Assembly (NCBI RefSeq): GCF_000172175.1
Contig: NZ_ABJL02000007.1
Location: 124,001 to 188,000, forward strand
Direction: 5' to 3'
Origin: Bacteroides intestinalis DSM 17393
GTDB lineage: Bacteria; Bacteroidota; Bacteroidia; Bacteroidales; Bacteroidaceae
Length of the DNA: 64,000 bases
The position numbers were made by a program, and so were the translations under genes. The number at the start of each line of letters is the position of its first letter. Position 1 is the first letter of the stretch. This document shows positions 33,698 to 42,199 of this stretch, one piece after another. The notes beneath the pieces are model-generated. The model was not told where the DNA came from and searched no databases. It was given only the letters and a program-made list of their open reading frames with translations.

Positions 33698-34942
33698 TTA
33701 CTTAATTGTCACCGTCAACGGATTGCGTACTTGCTGAGCATAATTTGCCATATATGCATTCCATGCTTCCGGAGTCTTGATGTCAGCCTTGTCCCAAGCT
33801 GCACCCCAGTAGTAAACATATTCTGAACCCGGCTCGTAATCGCTGATAGCCAGTACATGACCATCGGCACCACCACGCAGTTCATTCTTCTCCTTTTCAG
33901 GGAAAAGCAATGATTTAGCTTCTTTTACAGTAGCCGGGAAAGCAGCACCTACAAAAATCTTACCGTTGTTGTTATTCACATTATCTGTAGGATCTACATA
34001 GGTGATATAACCGTTAGCAGCATCAGCTACTACAGCACCATCCGGTTCGTGCAATACGATACCAGCAACTACCGGAGTAGTTTCTTTCAGGTTATCATAA
34101 ACCACAACTGTTTTATTCAAATGAGAACCTGCATCTAACGTAATAACACGTGTTTCAACTACTGTAGAGTCCCCCTTGATGTTCAGCGGATTATATACCA
34201 GCTTCACAGTGAAACGCAACGGACCATTGTCCAGAATATCCTGTGTTGCATAGCAATAAGGATATACGATTTCACCATCGGGCATCAGAGCAGCAGTACC
34301 ACCACCCAGTGTAGGACCTACTTTATAACAGTCCAGGCCGTTTCCATGATCTACGTGATAAGAAACTGATTTATACAATTCCTGTGCAGCTTTCGGGTCA
34401 GTCTTCTTCAGTTCAGCAATCTTAGCTTTGGTCTCCGGGTTCAATTCGCTTGCATAACGAGCTTCTACAACTGGTTCAGTAGTATTGTACTTTGTCCAAA
34501 CATCATAACCGAAGGCACGTTCACCACTCTTTTGCAAAGCAGGACCATAGGTACGGAAAGCAACCAAGTCGTTTTCCCAAGCTACGTCATCCACACGTTC
34601 AGGATAATATCTACCACAAGCCTTTACAGCGAAATTCTCAGGTGTACCTGCCTGAATAGTATAGACAGCTGTGCCATTCGCAGCTACGCTTGCAGGAAAA
34701 ATTACTTTTTCATCGTAAGTAATCTGATAGGGGACCTGTTGTCCGTCAGCATTCAGAACTACAATCTGAGCTGTGTCAGCCAGTTTCAGTTGGTTAGAGA
34801 TATCACTCATAGCCACTTCAACCATTTCATTGGAACGCTCCATTGCTAAAGGATTACTTACCGTTACAGTAACCACATCCTTAGTGTTGGTGCAGGCAAA
34901 ACATACAAATGCTGTTGCCAGTAAAAGGAATAACTTTTTCAT
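33698..34942 (-). CDS. DUF4861 lipoprotein, hexuronate-associated
   Basis: A 414-residue periplasmic or surface lipoprotein (lipobox cysteine C17 in VCFAC). The DUF4861 pattern is seen in VTVSNPLAMERSNEMVEV near 25, AFRTYGPALQKSGERAFGYD near 128 and YYWGAAWDKADIKTPEAW near 378. It is a beta-rich fold related to carbohydrate-processing proteins, but the reaction is unknown. It is downstream of kduD and kduI on the same strand, so it probably helps to take up or process unsaturated uronates from pectin or glycosaminoglycans. A hairpin at 34990-35036 lies between it and kduD. Confidence 0.8.
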   Translation of the reverse strand: MKKLFLLLATAFVCFACTNTKDVVTVTVSNPLAMERSNEMVEVAMSDISNQLKLADTAQIVVLNADGQQVPYQITYDEKVIFPASVAANGTAVYTIQAGTPENFAVKACGRYYPERVDDVAWENDLVAFRTYGPALQKSGERAFGYDVWTKYNTTEPVVEARYASELNPETKAKIAELKKTDPKAAQELYKSVSYHVDHGNGLDCYKVGPTLGGGTAALMPDGEIVYPYCYATQDILDNGPLRFTVKLVYNPLNIKGDSTVVETRVITLDAGSHLNKTVVVYDNLKETTPVVAGIVLHEPDGAVVADAANGYITYVDPTDNVNNNNGKIFVGAAFPATVKEAKSLLFPEKEKNELRGGADGHVLAISDYEPGSEYVYYWGAAWDKADIKTPEAWNAYMANYAQQVRNPLTVTIK

Positions 34943-34989
34943 ATTGCTTAATCAATTGATAATTGAAAACGGATAATAAAGATATAAAT

Positions 34990-35036
34990 AATGGGAAAAA
35001 TGGATAACTGACAGCATCAATTATCCATTTCCCATT
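34990..35036 (-). terminator. Hairpin between kduD and the DUF4861 gene
   Basis: aatggg...atggataa and ttatccat...cccatt form a two-part stem around a 13-base loop. It may reduce read-through from kduD into the DUF4861 gene rather than end transcription, as the genes face the same way. No T-run is clear on the minus strand. Confidence 0.55.
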
Positions 35037-35050
35037 ATCTATTCATATAC

Positions 35051-35845
35051 TTATTTAGGCTGTTTGCCAATGTAAGCCAAGATACCACCGTCAACGTAGA
35101 GTACGTGACCGTTTACGAAGTCAGAAGCGTCGGAAGCCAGGAATACGGCAGGACCCATCAAATCTTCAGGAGTACCCCAACGTGCAGCCGGAGTCTTAGC
35201 AACGATAAATGCATCAAACGGGTGACGAGAACCATCAGCTTGCGGTTCGCGAAGCGGTGCAGTCTGCGGAGTAGCAATGTAACCCGGACCGATACCATTA
35301 CACTGGATGTTATATTCACCGTATTCAGAAGCGATGTTACGAGTCAGCATCTTCAAGCCACCCTTAGCAGCAGCATAAGCAGATACAGTTTCACGGCCCA
35401 ACTCACTCATCATAGAGCAGATGTTGATAATCTTGCCGTGACCTTTCTTTATCATAGAAGGAATAACGGCTTTTGATACGATAAACGGAGCATTCAAGTC
35501 TACATCGATCACCTGACGGAATTCAGCAGCAGACATTTCGTGCATCGGAATACGCTTGATGATACCTGCATTGTTTACCAGAATATCAATCACGCCCACT
35601 TCTTTCTCAATCTGGGCAACCATAGCATTCACCTGCTCTTCATTCGTTACGTCGCATACATAACCTTTAGCGTCGATACCTTCAGCTTTGTAAGCAGCCA
35701 AACCTTTGTCTACTAATTCTTGTTTAATGTCGTTGAACACGATTTTGGCACCGGCTTGTGCGTAAGCAGTTGCCAAAGCGAAACCAATTCCATAAGAAGC
35801 ACCGGTTACAAGTGCTACTTTGCCTTCTAATGAAAAGTTTACCAT
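35051..35845 (-). CDS. kduD: 2-deoxy-D-gluconate 3-dehydrogenase / KduD-type SDR oxidoreductase
   Basis: A 264-residue short-chain dehydrogenase. The nucleotide loop is TGASYGIG (14-21), NNAG is at 91-94, and the catalytic residues are S144, Y157 and K161 (YAAAK). Databases often call such Bacteroides proteins gluconate 5-dehydrogenase, but the adjacent kduI gene makes the KduD reaction most likely: 2,5-diketo-3-deoxygluconate is reduced to 2-keto-3-deoxygluconate with NADH. This sends unsaturated uronates from pectin or glycosaminoglycans into the Entner-Doudoroff route. It lies 71 bases after kduI on the minus strand. Confidence 0.88.
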   Translation of the reverse strand: MVNFSLEGKVALVTGASYGIGFALATAYAQAGAKIVFNDIKQELVDKGLAAYKAEGIDAKGYVCDVTNEEQVNAMVAQIEKEVGVIDILVNNAGIIKRIPMHEMSAAEFRQVIDVDLNAPFIVSKAVIPSMIKKGHGKIINICSMMSELGRETVSAYAAAKGGLKMLTRNIASEYGEYNIQCNGIGPGYIATPQTAPLREPQADGSRHPFDAFIVAKTPAARWGTPEDLMGPAVFLASDASDFVNGHVLYVDGGILAYIGKQPK

Positions 35846-35916
35846 AATTTATTTACTTAGGTTTAATAGTTATTTGTTTCTAATTTACGATTCAGAGTCG
35901 TGATTTACTCAATATA

Positions 35917-36759
35917 TTACTTCAGGTCGGTAATCAAAGAGAAATCCTGATCTCCATAATCCAGGTTTTCACCGCCCATACCCCAAATAAAGGTATAGTT
36001 GTGAGTAGCGGCAGCAGAGTGAATAGACCATTCAGGAGACAATACAGCCTGATCGCCCTTCATCCATACATGGCGAGTTTCATCAACTTCACCCATGAAA
36101 TGGCAAACTGCATGGTCTTCGGGCACTTCAAAATAGAAATAAGCTTCCATACGACGGCTATGAACGTGTGCCGGCATTGTATTCCATACACTACCCGGAG
36201 CAAGTTCTGTCATACCCATCTGTAACTGGCAGGTCGGCAATACCTGATTAACCAACATCTTATTAATATTACGGTGGTTGGAACCTTCCAAGCTACCCAT
36301 TTCAGCAACTACTGCATCAGCTTTCGTCACTTTCTTATCAGGATAGTTACGGTGAGCAGTCAGTGAGTTGAAATAGAATTTAGCAGGATTCTTTTCGTCC
36401 TTGCTTTCAAAGGTCACTTCACGGTCACCTGAGCCCAAATAAAGAGCTTCTTTATAATTCAATTCGAATACAGCGTCTCCGGCTTTTACTACACCAGGAC
36501 CACCTACGTTATAGATACCCATTTCACGACGAGTCAGGAAGAACGGAGCTTTCAGCGGATCGATAGCTTCCAGCTTCAACACTTCGCCTACCGGCATTGC
36601 ACCACCCACAACCATACGGTCGTACATGGAATATACCATATTTACTTCGTTAGCAGAAAATACTTTCTCAATGAGGAAATCACGACGGATGCGTTTGGTA
36701 TCGTAACTTTTTGCATCTTCGGGATGCGCTGCATAGCGAATTTCATAGTTCGTTTTCAT
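35917..36759 (-). CDS. kduI: 5-dehydro-4-deoxy-D-glucuronate isomerase
   Basis: A 280-residue cupin enzyme that converts 4-deoxy-L-threo-5-hexosulose uronate to 3-deoxy-D-glycero-2,5-hexodiulosonate. Zinc ligands are H198, H200, E205 (AHVHSRRMEAYFYF) and H247 (EWSIHSAAAT), each two residues later than in E. coli KduI. NSLTAHRNYPDKKVTKADAV near 131 and MVVGGAMPVG near 49 are also family marks. It is the first gene of the kduI-kduD-DUF4861 group, with a promoter upstream at 36825-36832. Confidence 0.96.
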   Translation of the reverse strand: MKTNYEIRYAAHPEDAKSYDTKRIRRDFLIEKVFSANEVNMVYSMYDRMVVGGAMPVGEVLKLEAIDPLKAPFFLTRREMGIYNVGGPGVVKAGDAVFELNYKEALYLGSGDREVTFESKDEKNPAKFYFNSLTAHRNYPDKKVTKADAVVAEMGSLEGSNHRNINKMLVNQVLPTCQLQMGMTELAPGSVWNTMPAHVHSRRMEAYFYFEVPEDHAVCHFMGEVDETRHVWMKGDQAVLSPEWSIHSAAATHNYTFIWGMGGENLDYGDQDFSLITDLK

Positions 36760-36824
36760 AATCCTATTACGTTTTAAAGTTTATAATAATCGGTTATTGG
36801 CATACTTCGTTTACGTACACGATG

Positions 36825-36832
36825 CAAATGTA
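36825..36832 (-). promoter_or_regulatory. kduI promoter, -7 element
   Basis: CAAATGTA on the plus strand is TACATTTG on the minus strand, a full match to TAnnTTTG. It lies 65 bases before the kduI start. A clear -33 element is not seen. Confidence 0.7.
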
Positions 36833-36960
36833 GCAAAAGAAAACGGAGAAACATTGTGTTTTTGTCCCAATTATGTAGTATTATTGTTCAAATGGATAAA
36901 AATAGGAAATCTTTAACAGAAAATAATACAATAGAGAGAGCCATCAGAGTAATTCTAAAT

Positions 36961-36992
36961 AAAAAGCCCCGAAAGATTTCTCTTTCAAGGCC
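36961..36992 (-). terminator. Terminator of tRNA-Gln
   Basis: On the minus strand a 10-base stem with two G-T pairs (ccttgaaaga / tctttcgggg) around a short loop is followed by CTTTTT. It lies directly after the tRNA. Confidence 0.85.
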
Positions 36993-36997
36993 TTCTT

Positions 36998-37071
36998 TGG
37001 TTGGACTACCAAGATTCGAACTTGGACAAACAGAACCAAAACCTGTTGTGCTACCATTACACCATAGTCCA
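36998..37071 (-). tRNA. tRNA-Gln (anticodon TTG)
   Basis: On the minus strand the cloverleaf reads TGGACTA acceptor arm, GTGTAATGGTAGCAC D-arm, anticodon loop TTTTGGT with TTG, T-arm CCAAGTTCGAATCTTGG, and TAGTCCA with discriminator A and encoded CCA (36998-37000). It has its own promoter and terminator. Confidence 0.97.
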
Positions 37072-37101
37072 AACTTATGCGCTTTCTGTTAAAAAGCGGT
37101 G

Positions 37102-37109
37102 CAAAGATA
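37102..37109 (-). promoter_or_regulatory. tRNA-Gln promoter, -7 element
   Basis: CAAAGATA on the plus strand is TATCTTTG on the minus strand, 30 bases before the tRNA 5' end. Confidence 0.75.
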
Positions 37110-37114
37110 GAAGT

Positions 37115-37152
37115 ATGCCCCGAAATATCCAAATATTTCGGGGCATTTTTTC
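37115..37152 (-). terminator. Terminator after tyrS
   Basis: atgccccgaaatat (37115-37128) and its perfect mirror (37133-37146) form a 14-base stem with a 4-base loop. It lies 22 bases after the tyrS stop. The T-run is on the plus strand, so in the minus direction it has only a weak tail. Confidence 0.8.
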
Positions 37153-37174
37153 ATATCTGTTATTAATTAACCGT

Positions 37175-38467
37175 TTATTTGGCAATAATCAGATAGTAAT
37201 TCTTCTTCCCGCGCTGTACAAGCAGGTATTTTTCATCCAAAAGATCAGCAGAAGTAATCACTTGGTCAAAGGCTTCCAGCTTCTCTTTGTTAAGAGAAAC
37301 ACCACCACCCTGCACCAGTTTACGCATCTCACCTTTGGAAGCAAAGATAGCCGCGTTCTCAGTGAACAGATCGACTGCTTTCACTCCAGCCGCCACAGCA
37401 TCCTTAGACACTTCGAACTGAGGCACACCTTCGAATACAGCCAACAGAGTATCTTCATCCAATTTCTTCAAAGCATCAGAAGTTGCATTACCGAATAATA
37501 TATTGGATGCATCCACTGCTGCATTATAATCTTCTTCAGAATGAACCATAATAGTCACTTCTTTTGCCAGACGCTTCTGAAGAATACGCAGATGCGGTGC
37601 AGCTTCATGTTCTACTATCAGAGCATCTATTTCTTCTTTGCTCAAAGAAGTAAATATCTTAATGTAACGTGCAGCATCAGCATCGCTCACATTCAACCAG
37701 AATTGATAGAATTTATACGGAGAAGTATAGCGAGGATCAAGCCAGATATTACCGGACTCAGTCTTACCGAACTTACCGCCGTCAGCCTTCGTAATCAGAG
37801 GACTGGTCAGTGCAAATACCTCACCACCGTTTGTACGACGAATTAACTCGGCACCTGTTGTAATGTTACCCCATTGATCGGAACCGCCCATTTGCAGTTT
37901 GCAACCTTTGGTTTCATACAGATGCAGGAAGTCATAACCTTGTAATAACTGATAAGTAAACTCAGTGAAAGACAAACCGTCACGAGCTTCACCATTCAGG
38001 CGCTTCTTTACAGAATCTTTCGCCATCATATAGTTTACGGTGATATGCTTACCTACTTCGCGAGCAAAGTCAAGGAATGTGAAGTTCTTCATCCAGTCGT
38101 AGTTGTTCACCAGTTCTGCACGGTTGGGAGCATCTGATTCAAAATCCAGGAACTTGCCCAACTGCTTCTTCATACCATCCATATTGCGTTGCAGAATCTC
38201 TTCTGTGAGCAGATTGCGCTCTGCCGACTTGCCGGAAGGGTCACCAATCATACCTGTAGCACCACCAATCAATGCCATCGGCTTATGTCCGCAACGTTGG
38301 AAATGACGCAGTATCATTACACTGCAAAGGTGTCCAATGTGCAACGAGTCCGCCGTAGGGTCAAAACCTATGTATGCGGTCACTTGTTCCTTAGCCAGAA
38401 GTTCTTCCGTACCAGGCATCATATCGTGGAGCATGCCACGCCATTTCAATTCTTCTACAAAATTCAT
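37175..38467 (-). CDS. tyrS: Tyrosyl-tRNA synthetase
   Basis: A 430-residue class I aminoacyl-tRNA synthetase that charges tRNA-Tyr. The HIGH motif is at 43-46 (SLHIGHLCSV), the tyrosine-binding segment is YQLLQGYDFLHL near 172, GGSDQWGNIT is near 194, and the KMSKS-type loop is KFGKT at 232-236. The C-terminal S4 RNA-binding domain is about 365-430 (RKLVQGGGVSLNKEKL). It is of the bacterial TyrRS-S type and of normal length. TACTTTTG on the minus strand (38511-38518) is its promoter. Confidence 0.97.
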   Translation of the reverse strand: MNFVEELKWRGMLHDMMPGTEELLAKEQVTAYIGFDPTADSLHIGHLCSVMILRHFQRCGHKPMALIGGATGMIGDPSGKSAERNLLTEEILQRNMDGMKKQLGKFLDFESDAPNRAELVNNYDWMKNFTFLDFAREVGKHITVNYMMAKDSVKKRLNGEARDGLSFTEFTYQLLQGYDFLHLYETKGCKLQMGGSDQWGNITTGAELIRRTNGGEVFALTSPLITKADGGKFGKTESGNIWLDPRYTSPYKFYQFWLNVSDADAARYIKIFTSLSKEEIDALIVEHEAAPHLRILQKRLAKEVTIMVHSEEDYNAAVDASNILFGNATSDALKKLDEDTLLAVFEGVPQFEVSKDAVAAGVKAVDLFTENAAIFASKGEMRKLVQGGGVSLNKEKLEAFDQVITSADLLDEKYLLVQRGKKNYYLIIAK

Positions 38468-38510
38468 CGAATGATTAACTATTTAAATATTTGATATACT
38501 TTGTAATTGC

Positions 38511-38518
38511 AAAAGTAC
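38511..38518 (-). promoter_or_regulatory. tyrS promoter, -7 element
   Basis: CAAAAGTA on the plus strand is TACTTTTG on the minus strand, a TAnnTTTG match 44 bases before the tyrS ATG. GTTG about 20 bases further upstream is a possible -33. Confidence 0.65.
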
Positions 38519-38543
38519 GACTCTTTATCTGAACTAACAACTC

Positions 38544-39188
38544 TTATCGCCTAAAAAAGATTTCCTCCACATTCTTCCGAACCGTTTCCCTGAGTTCCCC
38601 AGAGGGAATTTTACGAATCATAGCTGCTCGTTCATAAAGCGTATCAATAGAAGTCATGCTCTCATCCGTTTCCAAAAACAGCCTGTCAGATGGTACGATT
38701 CGCAATGCTTCTTCCTGATACCTTTCTCCGAAAGAAAGGTGAAAACCATGTCGGAGATATTCTTCTGCCAGCACTGCTTTTCCGCGAAATCCATGAATAA
38801 TCCACGGTTTCACCGGACGTATCTTCTGCTTCAATTTTAAGAGTTCATCCACAGCCTTCACCAGATGAATAACCAGCGGCTTATCAGTTTCTTCAGCCAG
38901 CCGTGCCTGATATTCGAAAACTTCCCTCTGTAAAGGCAGAGAAGCATCAGCCAATTTATCCAATCCAGCTTCACCCATAGCCAAAACCTGAGGATGATAC
39001 AATAGCTCCTCCAAGCATCTCTTTTTTTCAGCCAGAGATACAGTGGAAGAAGTTATATACCACGGATGTATTCCCACAGAATACCACCCTTCCAGTTGCG
39101 GAACAAATGTTTCGGGAAAGCAATTCACAATAGCTTCTCCAGGCACTTCCGGTTGGCAATGAGTGTGTATATCAGCAGGAATTATCAT
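38544..39188 (-). CDS. TatD-family metal-dependent hydrolase
   Basis: A 214-residue member of the TatD deoxyribonuclease-like family. The metal-binding start is ADIHTHCQ (usually DxHxH), VGIHPWYIT follows near 38, GEAGLDKLAD near 93 carries the conserved Glu/Asp, QARLAEETDKPLVIHLVKA is near 132, IIHGFRGK is near 152, and LFLETDES near 193 holds the final Asp. It is shorter than E. coli TatD (260 residues). TatD proteins act as 3'-5' nucleases or DNA repair enzymes. It lies just downstream of yidD in the minus-strand cluster. Confidence 0.85.
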   Translation of the reverse strand: MIIPADIHTHCQPEVPGEAIVNCFPETFVPQLEGWYSVGIHPWYITSSTVSLAEKKRCLEELLYHPQVLAMGEAGLDKLADASLPLQREVFEYQARLAEETDKPLVIHLVKAVDELLKLKQKIRPVKPWIIHGFRGKAVLAEEYLRHGFHLSFGERYQEEALRIVPSDRLFLETDESMTSIDTLYERAAMIRKIPSGELRETVRKNVEEIFFRR

Positions 39189-39208
39189 ACAGTAAAGATA
39201 TTATGTCT

Positions 39209-39430
39209 TTATGGAACAGGATCATATCCGGAACCTCCCCAGGGATGACAACGCAGTATACGCCTGATTGCCAAATACAATCCCTTAAAAGGACCATGTT
39301 TCTTGATCGCCTCAACGGCATATTGTGAACATGTGGGAGTGAAGCGGCACGAAGGAGAAGTCAGGGGTGAAATGCACTTCTGATAAAAATAAATAGGAAG
39401 CAACAGCAGGTATGAAAGCAGCTTTTTCAT
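39209..39430 (-). CDS. yidD: Membrane protein insertion efficiency factor YidD
   Basis: A 73-residue protein with the haemolytic/YidD pattern: an N-terminal hydrophobic helix (LLSYLLLLPIYFYQKCIS), then PSCRFTPTCSQYAVEAI and the C-terminal RILRCHPWGGSGYDPVP. It helps YidC and Sec insert membrane proteins. It overlaps rnpA by 4 bases, the usual neighbour in bacteria. Confidence 0.95.
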   Translation of the reverse strand: MKKLLSYLLLLPIYFYQKCISPLTSPSCRFTPTCSQYAVEAIKKHGPFKGLYLAIRRILRCHPWGGSGYDPVP

Positions 39431-39813
39431 AAGGAAGCTACTTTCTCCGTGATACGAGCCAACGCAATCTTCATCCTTTCTTCAATTTCCATCGAGTCAG
39501 TCAACCGGTCGGAAAGATAAATGAAAGCCACAGCAAGTTGCTGCTCCTTATCCTGGAGCGCCTGCAATAGTCCGTGCTTGTTTTTCCGATACGCCTCACG
39601 TATCTGACGTTTCACACGGTTACGTTTCACCGCCCGTTTAAAACGGCGTTTTGATACACTGACCAGTATGGAAACAGGAGCCTCCAACTCCTCCACCGGC
39701 AGATATACCACACGCAAAGGGAAGACGGAAAACGAACGCGCACCGCCTGAAAACATCTTATCGATGACTTTCTTCTTATCCAGCCTTTCGGTCTTATGCA
39801 GGGTATTAAGCAT
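39427..39813 (-). CDS. rnpA: Ribonuclease P protein component
   Basis: A 128-residue basic protein that supports the RNA of RNase P in maturing tRNA 5' ends. The RNR motif is FKRAVKRNRVKRQIREAYR near 78. Residues 1-25 carry the conserved start (LHKTERLDKKKVIDKMFSG). It overlaps yidD by 4 bases. In many bacteria rpmH precedes rnpA, but here hemD is upstream, with a hairpin-rich gap between. Confidence 0.95.
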   Translation of the reverse strand: MLNTLHKTERLDKKKVIDKMFSGGARSFSVFPLRVVYLPVEELEAPVSILVSVSKRRFKRAVKRNRVKRQIREAYRKNKHGLLQALQDKEQQLAVAFIYLSDRLTDSMEIEERMKIALARITEKVASL

Positions 39814-39828
39814 TCTTAGCTACGAGTT

Positions 39829-39943
39829 ACAGGCTAAGAGCTACAAGTAGCTCCGCAGTAAACAAGTTACGAGCTACAAGTTAAGCTATAAATGGCATGC
39901 TATTCCGCATGGCACTCGTAGCCTGTAGCTTGTAGCTCGTAAC
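39829..39943. repeat. Hairpin-rich heptamer-like repeats between hemD and rnpA
   Basis: gttacgagctacaag (39866-39880) and its perfect mirror cttgtagctcgtaac (39929-39943) enclose the inner hairpin around ggcatgctattccgcatg. More copies of gagctacaag/agttacagg lie at 39831-39862. The region is built from related 7-base units and could be a processing or termination site. Confidence 0.8.
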
Positions 39944-39950
39944 TCTAAAT

Positions 39951-40703
39951 TTATTTTCCTTTATTGTTCTCTTTGATGAACATATCCAGTGCTGCCGTCA
40001 TAGACGGAGCTTGTACACTGGGAGCTTCCAGATCGAGACGGAGTCCGGCATCGCGTACAGCTTGTGCTGTAGTGGAGCCAAAGGTACCAATCTTGATTTC
40101 CTTCTGTTGGAAGTCCGGGAAATTCTTCTTCAGAGAAGTTACTCCTGCAGGACTAAAGAATACAAGCATGTCATAATCAAATTCTTCTTCCGCAGTAAAG
40201 TCATTACTTACTGTACGATACATAACAGTTTCTGTATGCTGTATCTTGCTTTTTTCCAAGAGATTTTTGATCTCGTCTGTGTGCACATCAGACATCGGAA
40301 CCAGATACTTCTCAGTTTTATGCTTGATGATAGAAGGCAACAAGTCTTCAAACTTTCCTGTATTACCAAAGAAGATCTTACGCTTGCGGTATTGAATATA
40401 CTTTTGGATATACAATGCAACAGCTTCTGTCACACAGAAATACTTCATAGTTTCCGGAATGGAAACACGCAATTCTGTACACAGGTGAAAGAAGTGGTCG
40501 ATGGCATGACGCGATGTAAAAATAACAGCGGTATGATCCAGGATTGACACTTTTTGCTGTCTGAATTCTTTAGCAGACAGACTTTCCACCTTGATAAACG
40601 GGCGAAAATCAATTTTCACACCGTACTTCTGGGCGATGTCGTAGTAAGGAGATTTCTCTGATGCCGGTTTCGGCTGCGACACAAGTACTTTCTTAATTTT
40701 CAA
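39951..40703 (-). CDS. hemD: Uroporphyrinogen-III synthase
   Basis: A 250-residue cytoplasmic enzyme of the HemD fold, which closes the tetrapyrrole ring to uroporphyrinogen III. The sequence is poorly conserved as usual, but ILDHTAVIFTSRHAIDHFFH near 55, NTGKFEDLLPSIIKH near 113, YDMLVFFSPAGVTSLKKNFP near 178 and IGTFGSTTAQAVRDAGLRLD near 202 fit well. It lies 4 bases after the DUF4271 gene. Many Bacteroides use exogenous heme but keep some hem genes, so the full pathway is not proven from this window. Confidence 0.82.
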   Translation of the reverse strand: MKIKKVLVSQPKPASEKSPYYDIAQKYGVKIDFRPFIKVESLSAKEFRQQKVSILDHTAVIFTSRHAIDHFFHLCTELRVSIPETMKYFCVTEAVALYIQKYIQYRKRKIFFGNTGKFEDLLPSIIKHKTEKYLVPMSDVHTDEIKNLLEKSKIQHTETVMYRTVSNDFTAEEEFDYDMLVFFSPAGVTSLKKNFPDFQQKEIKIGTFGSTTAQAVRDAGLRLDLEAPSVQAPSMTAALDMFIKENNKGK

Positions 40704-40707
40704 CGTC

Positions 40708-41436
40708 CTAAAAATTTATTATCAAATAATCATTTAGTTGTAACACACCTCGATATACAATAAAACAAGGTATGATTTCAAGGGCACAAAAGTACAAAAT
40801 TAAAAGCAAAATGCCATATAAATTGCTACAAAAAAGCTTTATCCACTTATATAACATCAATATTTTAGTAAAAAACATCAGAAATAAACCAATTATCACA
40901 GTTGCAAGTAAACTCAAATCGAAGTAAACAAGGAATAAAGCAAACGGGAAAAGGGCAAATCCAAGGTAATAAAGCAGTGTAGAATAAGACTCCATCCAGA
41001 GGCTTGTACGGTTTCCGTCAAAAAAAATCCAACCCAGGAAAGAGTAAGTCACCCACTTCCAGAAAAGATAAAGTAAAGCTATCGCAAGATATACTCCAAG
41101 CAGGATATAAGGAGGAATGCGTTCTCCCAGTTCCGGACGGACATCTATAAAATAATTGAAAGTGCAGACAGCCCCCAGCACACAAGTCTGCAAGATCAAC
41201 AGCAACATATAACGCATATCCGCTGCCGTAGTGGCTGCAAAGATACTGGTCCGCTCACGGTTGAGCAGAAAGTCTTTCACCAGTTGCACCAGAAACTTAC
41301 GGCTACGGGATAAGACATAGGCAGATATGAAAAAGCAGCACAACAGGAGTATAGTGATTCCGTCATCCAATTTAGGAGAATAAGGAATAGGCATTCCCTC
41401 GAATCCCGCAATCCATGTCAGCAGTAGCCTGATCAT
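40708..41436 (-). CDS. DUF4271 membrane protein
   Basis: A 242-residue inner-membrane protein with about six transmembrane helices (ITILLLCCFFISAYVLS near 28, LLLILQTCVLGAVCTF near 78, and others). DUF4271 proteins are found next to hemD throughout Bacteroidota; their function is unknown. It overlaps the LOG gene by 4 bases and is 4 bases from hemD, so the three form one transcript. Confidence 0.8.
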   Translation of the reverse strand: MIRLLLTWIAGFEGMPIPYSPKLDDGITILLLCCFFISAYVLSRSRKFLVQLVKDFLLNRERTSIFAATTAADMRYMLLLILQTCVLGAVCTFNYFIDVRPELGERIPPYILLGVYLAIALLYLFWKWVTYSFLGWIFFDGNRTSLWMESYSTLLYYLGFALFPFALFLVYFDLSLLATVIIGLFLMFFTKILMLYKWIKLFCSNLYGILLLILYFCALEIIPCFIVYRGVLQLNDYLIINF

Positions 41437-42020
41437 ATTGCCGCAAATTTACGTATGGAACTATCCCAGACAGGTATGGTATGAATCAGTTCGACAGCTT
41501 CCTGCGGTGTACTTGCCACATGCCAGATAGCACCGTGTTGCTCGCGCATAAAGTTCTCATCCATCGCATGCTGCAACATAGCCAAGAGAGGATCGAAAAA
41601 GTTGTTGGTGTTTAAGATAACAACAGGATTCAAGTAGAGACCCAGTTGTTTCCAAGTAATAATTTCCAGCAATTCTTCCAAAGTGCCGCATCCACCGGGC
41701 AGTGCGATGACCGCATCACTCAAATCCGCCATCTTTTGCTTGCGCTGATGCATGTTTTCTACTTCTATCATTTCCGTAAGCCCTTTGTGTTGCCAGCCCT
41801 GTTCCACCATAAAGTGAGGAATAACGCCGGTCACCTCTCCACCTGCCGCCAGTACTGCGTCGGCAGTAGCTCTCATCAGTCCGATGCCTCCCGCACCATT
41901 TATCAAACGGATGTGGCGCTGCCCCAACAAAGTACCCAATTCGCGGGCTGCTTCAAAATAAGCAGAAGCAATCTTGGTGCTCGAAGCACAATATACGCAT
42001 ACGGAAGTTATCTTATTCAT
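41433..42020 (-). CDS. LOG-family nucleotide phosphoribohydrolase (TIGR00730)
   Basis: A 195-residue Rossmann protein. GAGGIGLMR (42-50) and PGGCGTLEE (108-116) are the two nucleotide-binding motifs of the LOG family, which cleaves ribose 5-phosphate from nucleotide monophosphates, cytokinin-type ones in plants. RKQKMADLSDAVIAL near 93 also fits. In bacteria the physiological substrate is generally AMP or unclear. It opens the LOG-DUF4271-hemD operon, with a promoter at 42055-42062 on the minus strand. Confidence 0.9.
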   Translation of the reverse strand: MNKITSVCVYCASSTKIASAYFEAARELGTLLGQRHIRLINGAGGIGLMRATADAVLAAGGEVTGVIPHFMVEQGWQHKGLTEMIEVENMHQRKQKMADLSDAVIALPGGCGTLEELLEIITWKQLGLYLNPVVILNTNNFFDPLLAMLQHAMDENFMREQHGAIWHVASTPQEAVELIHTIPVWDSSIRKFAAI

Positions 42021-42054
42021 GGAAAATTGCTATACCTTATATTATTAATGCGCA

Positions 42055-42101
42055 CAAAGGTATGGATTTTCAACGATATCTTAAAAATATCACTAATTTT
42101 G
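42055..42101. promoter_or_regulatory. Divergent promoters for the LOG gene and the 42200 gene
   Basis: CAAAGGTA (42055-42062) is TACCTTTG on the minus strand, the -7 element for the LOG gene. TAATTTTG (42094-42101, plus) is the -7 element for the gene at 42200. Confidence 0.65.
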
Positions 42102-42199
42102 TGAGCACAAAGCATTACTTTAATAAGAAACCGGAATTCTCAAAGTTCCAAAGAACAATAAACCGAGTTTACCATCACCTATAAAGACGATAGATAATT

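Noticed and set aside
36856..37092. A 78-codon plus-strand frame over the tRNA-Gln gene
   Set aside because: It runs antisense through the tRNA and its terminator and has no protein features.
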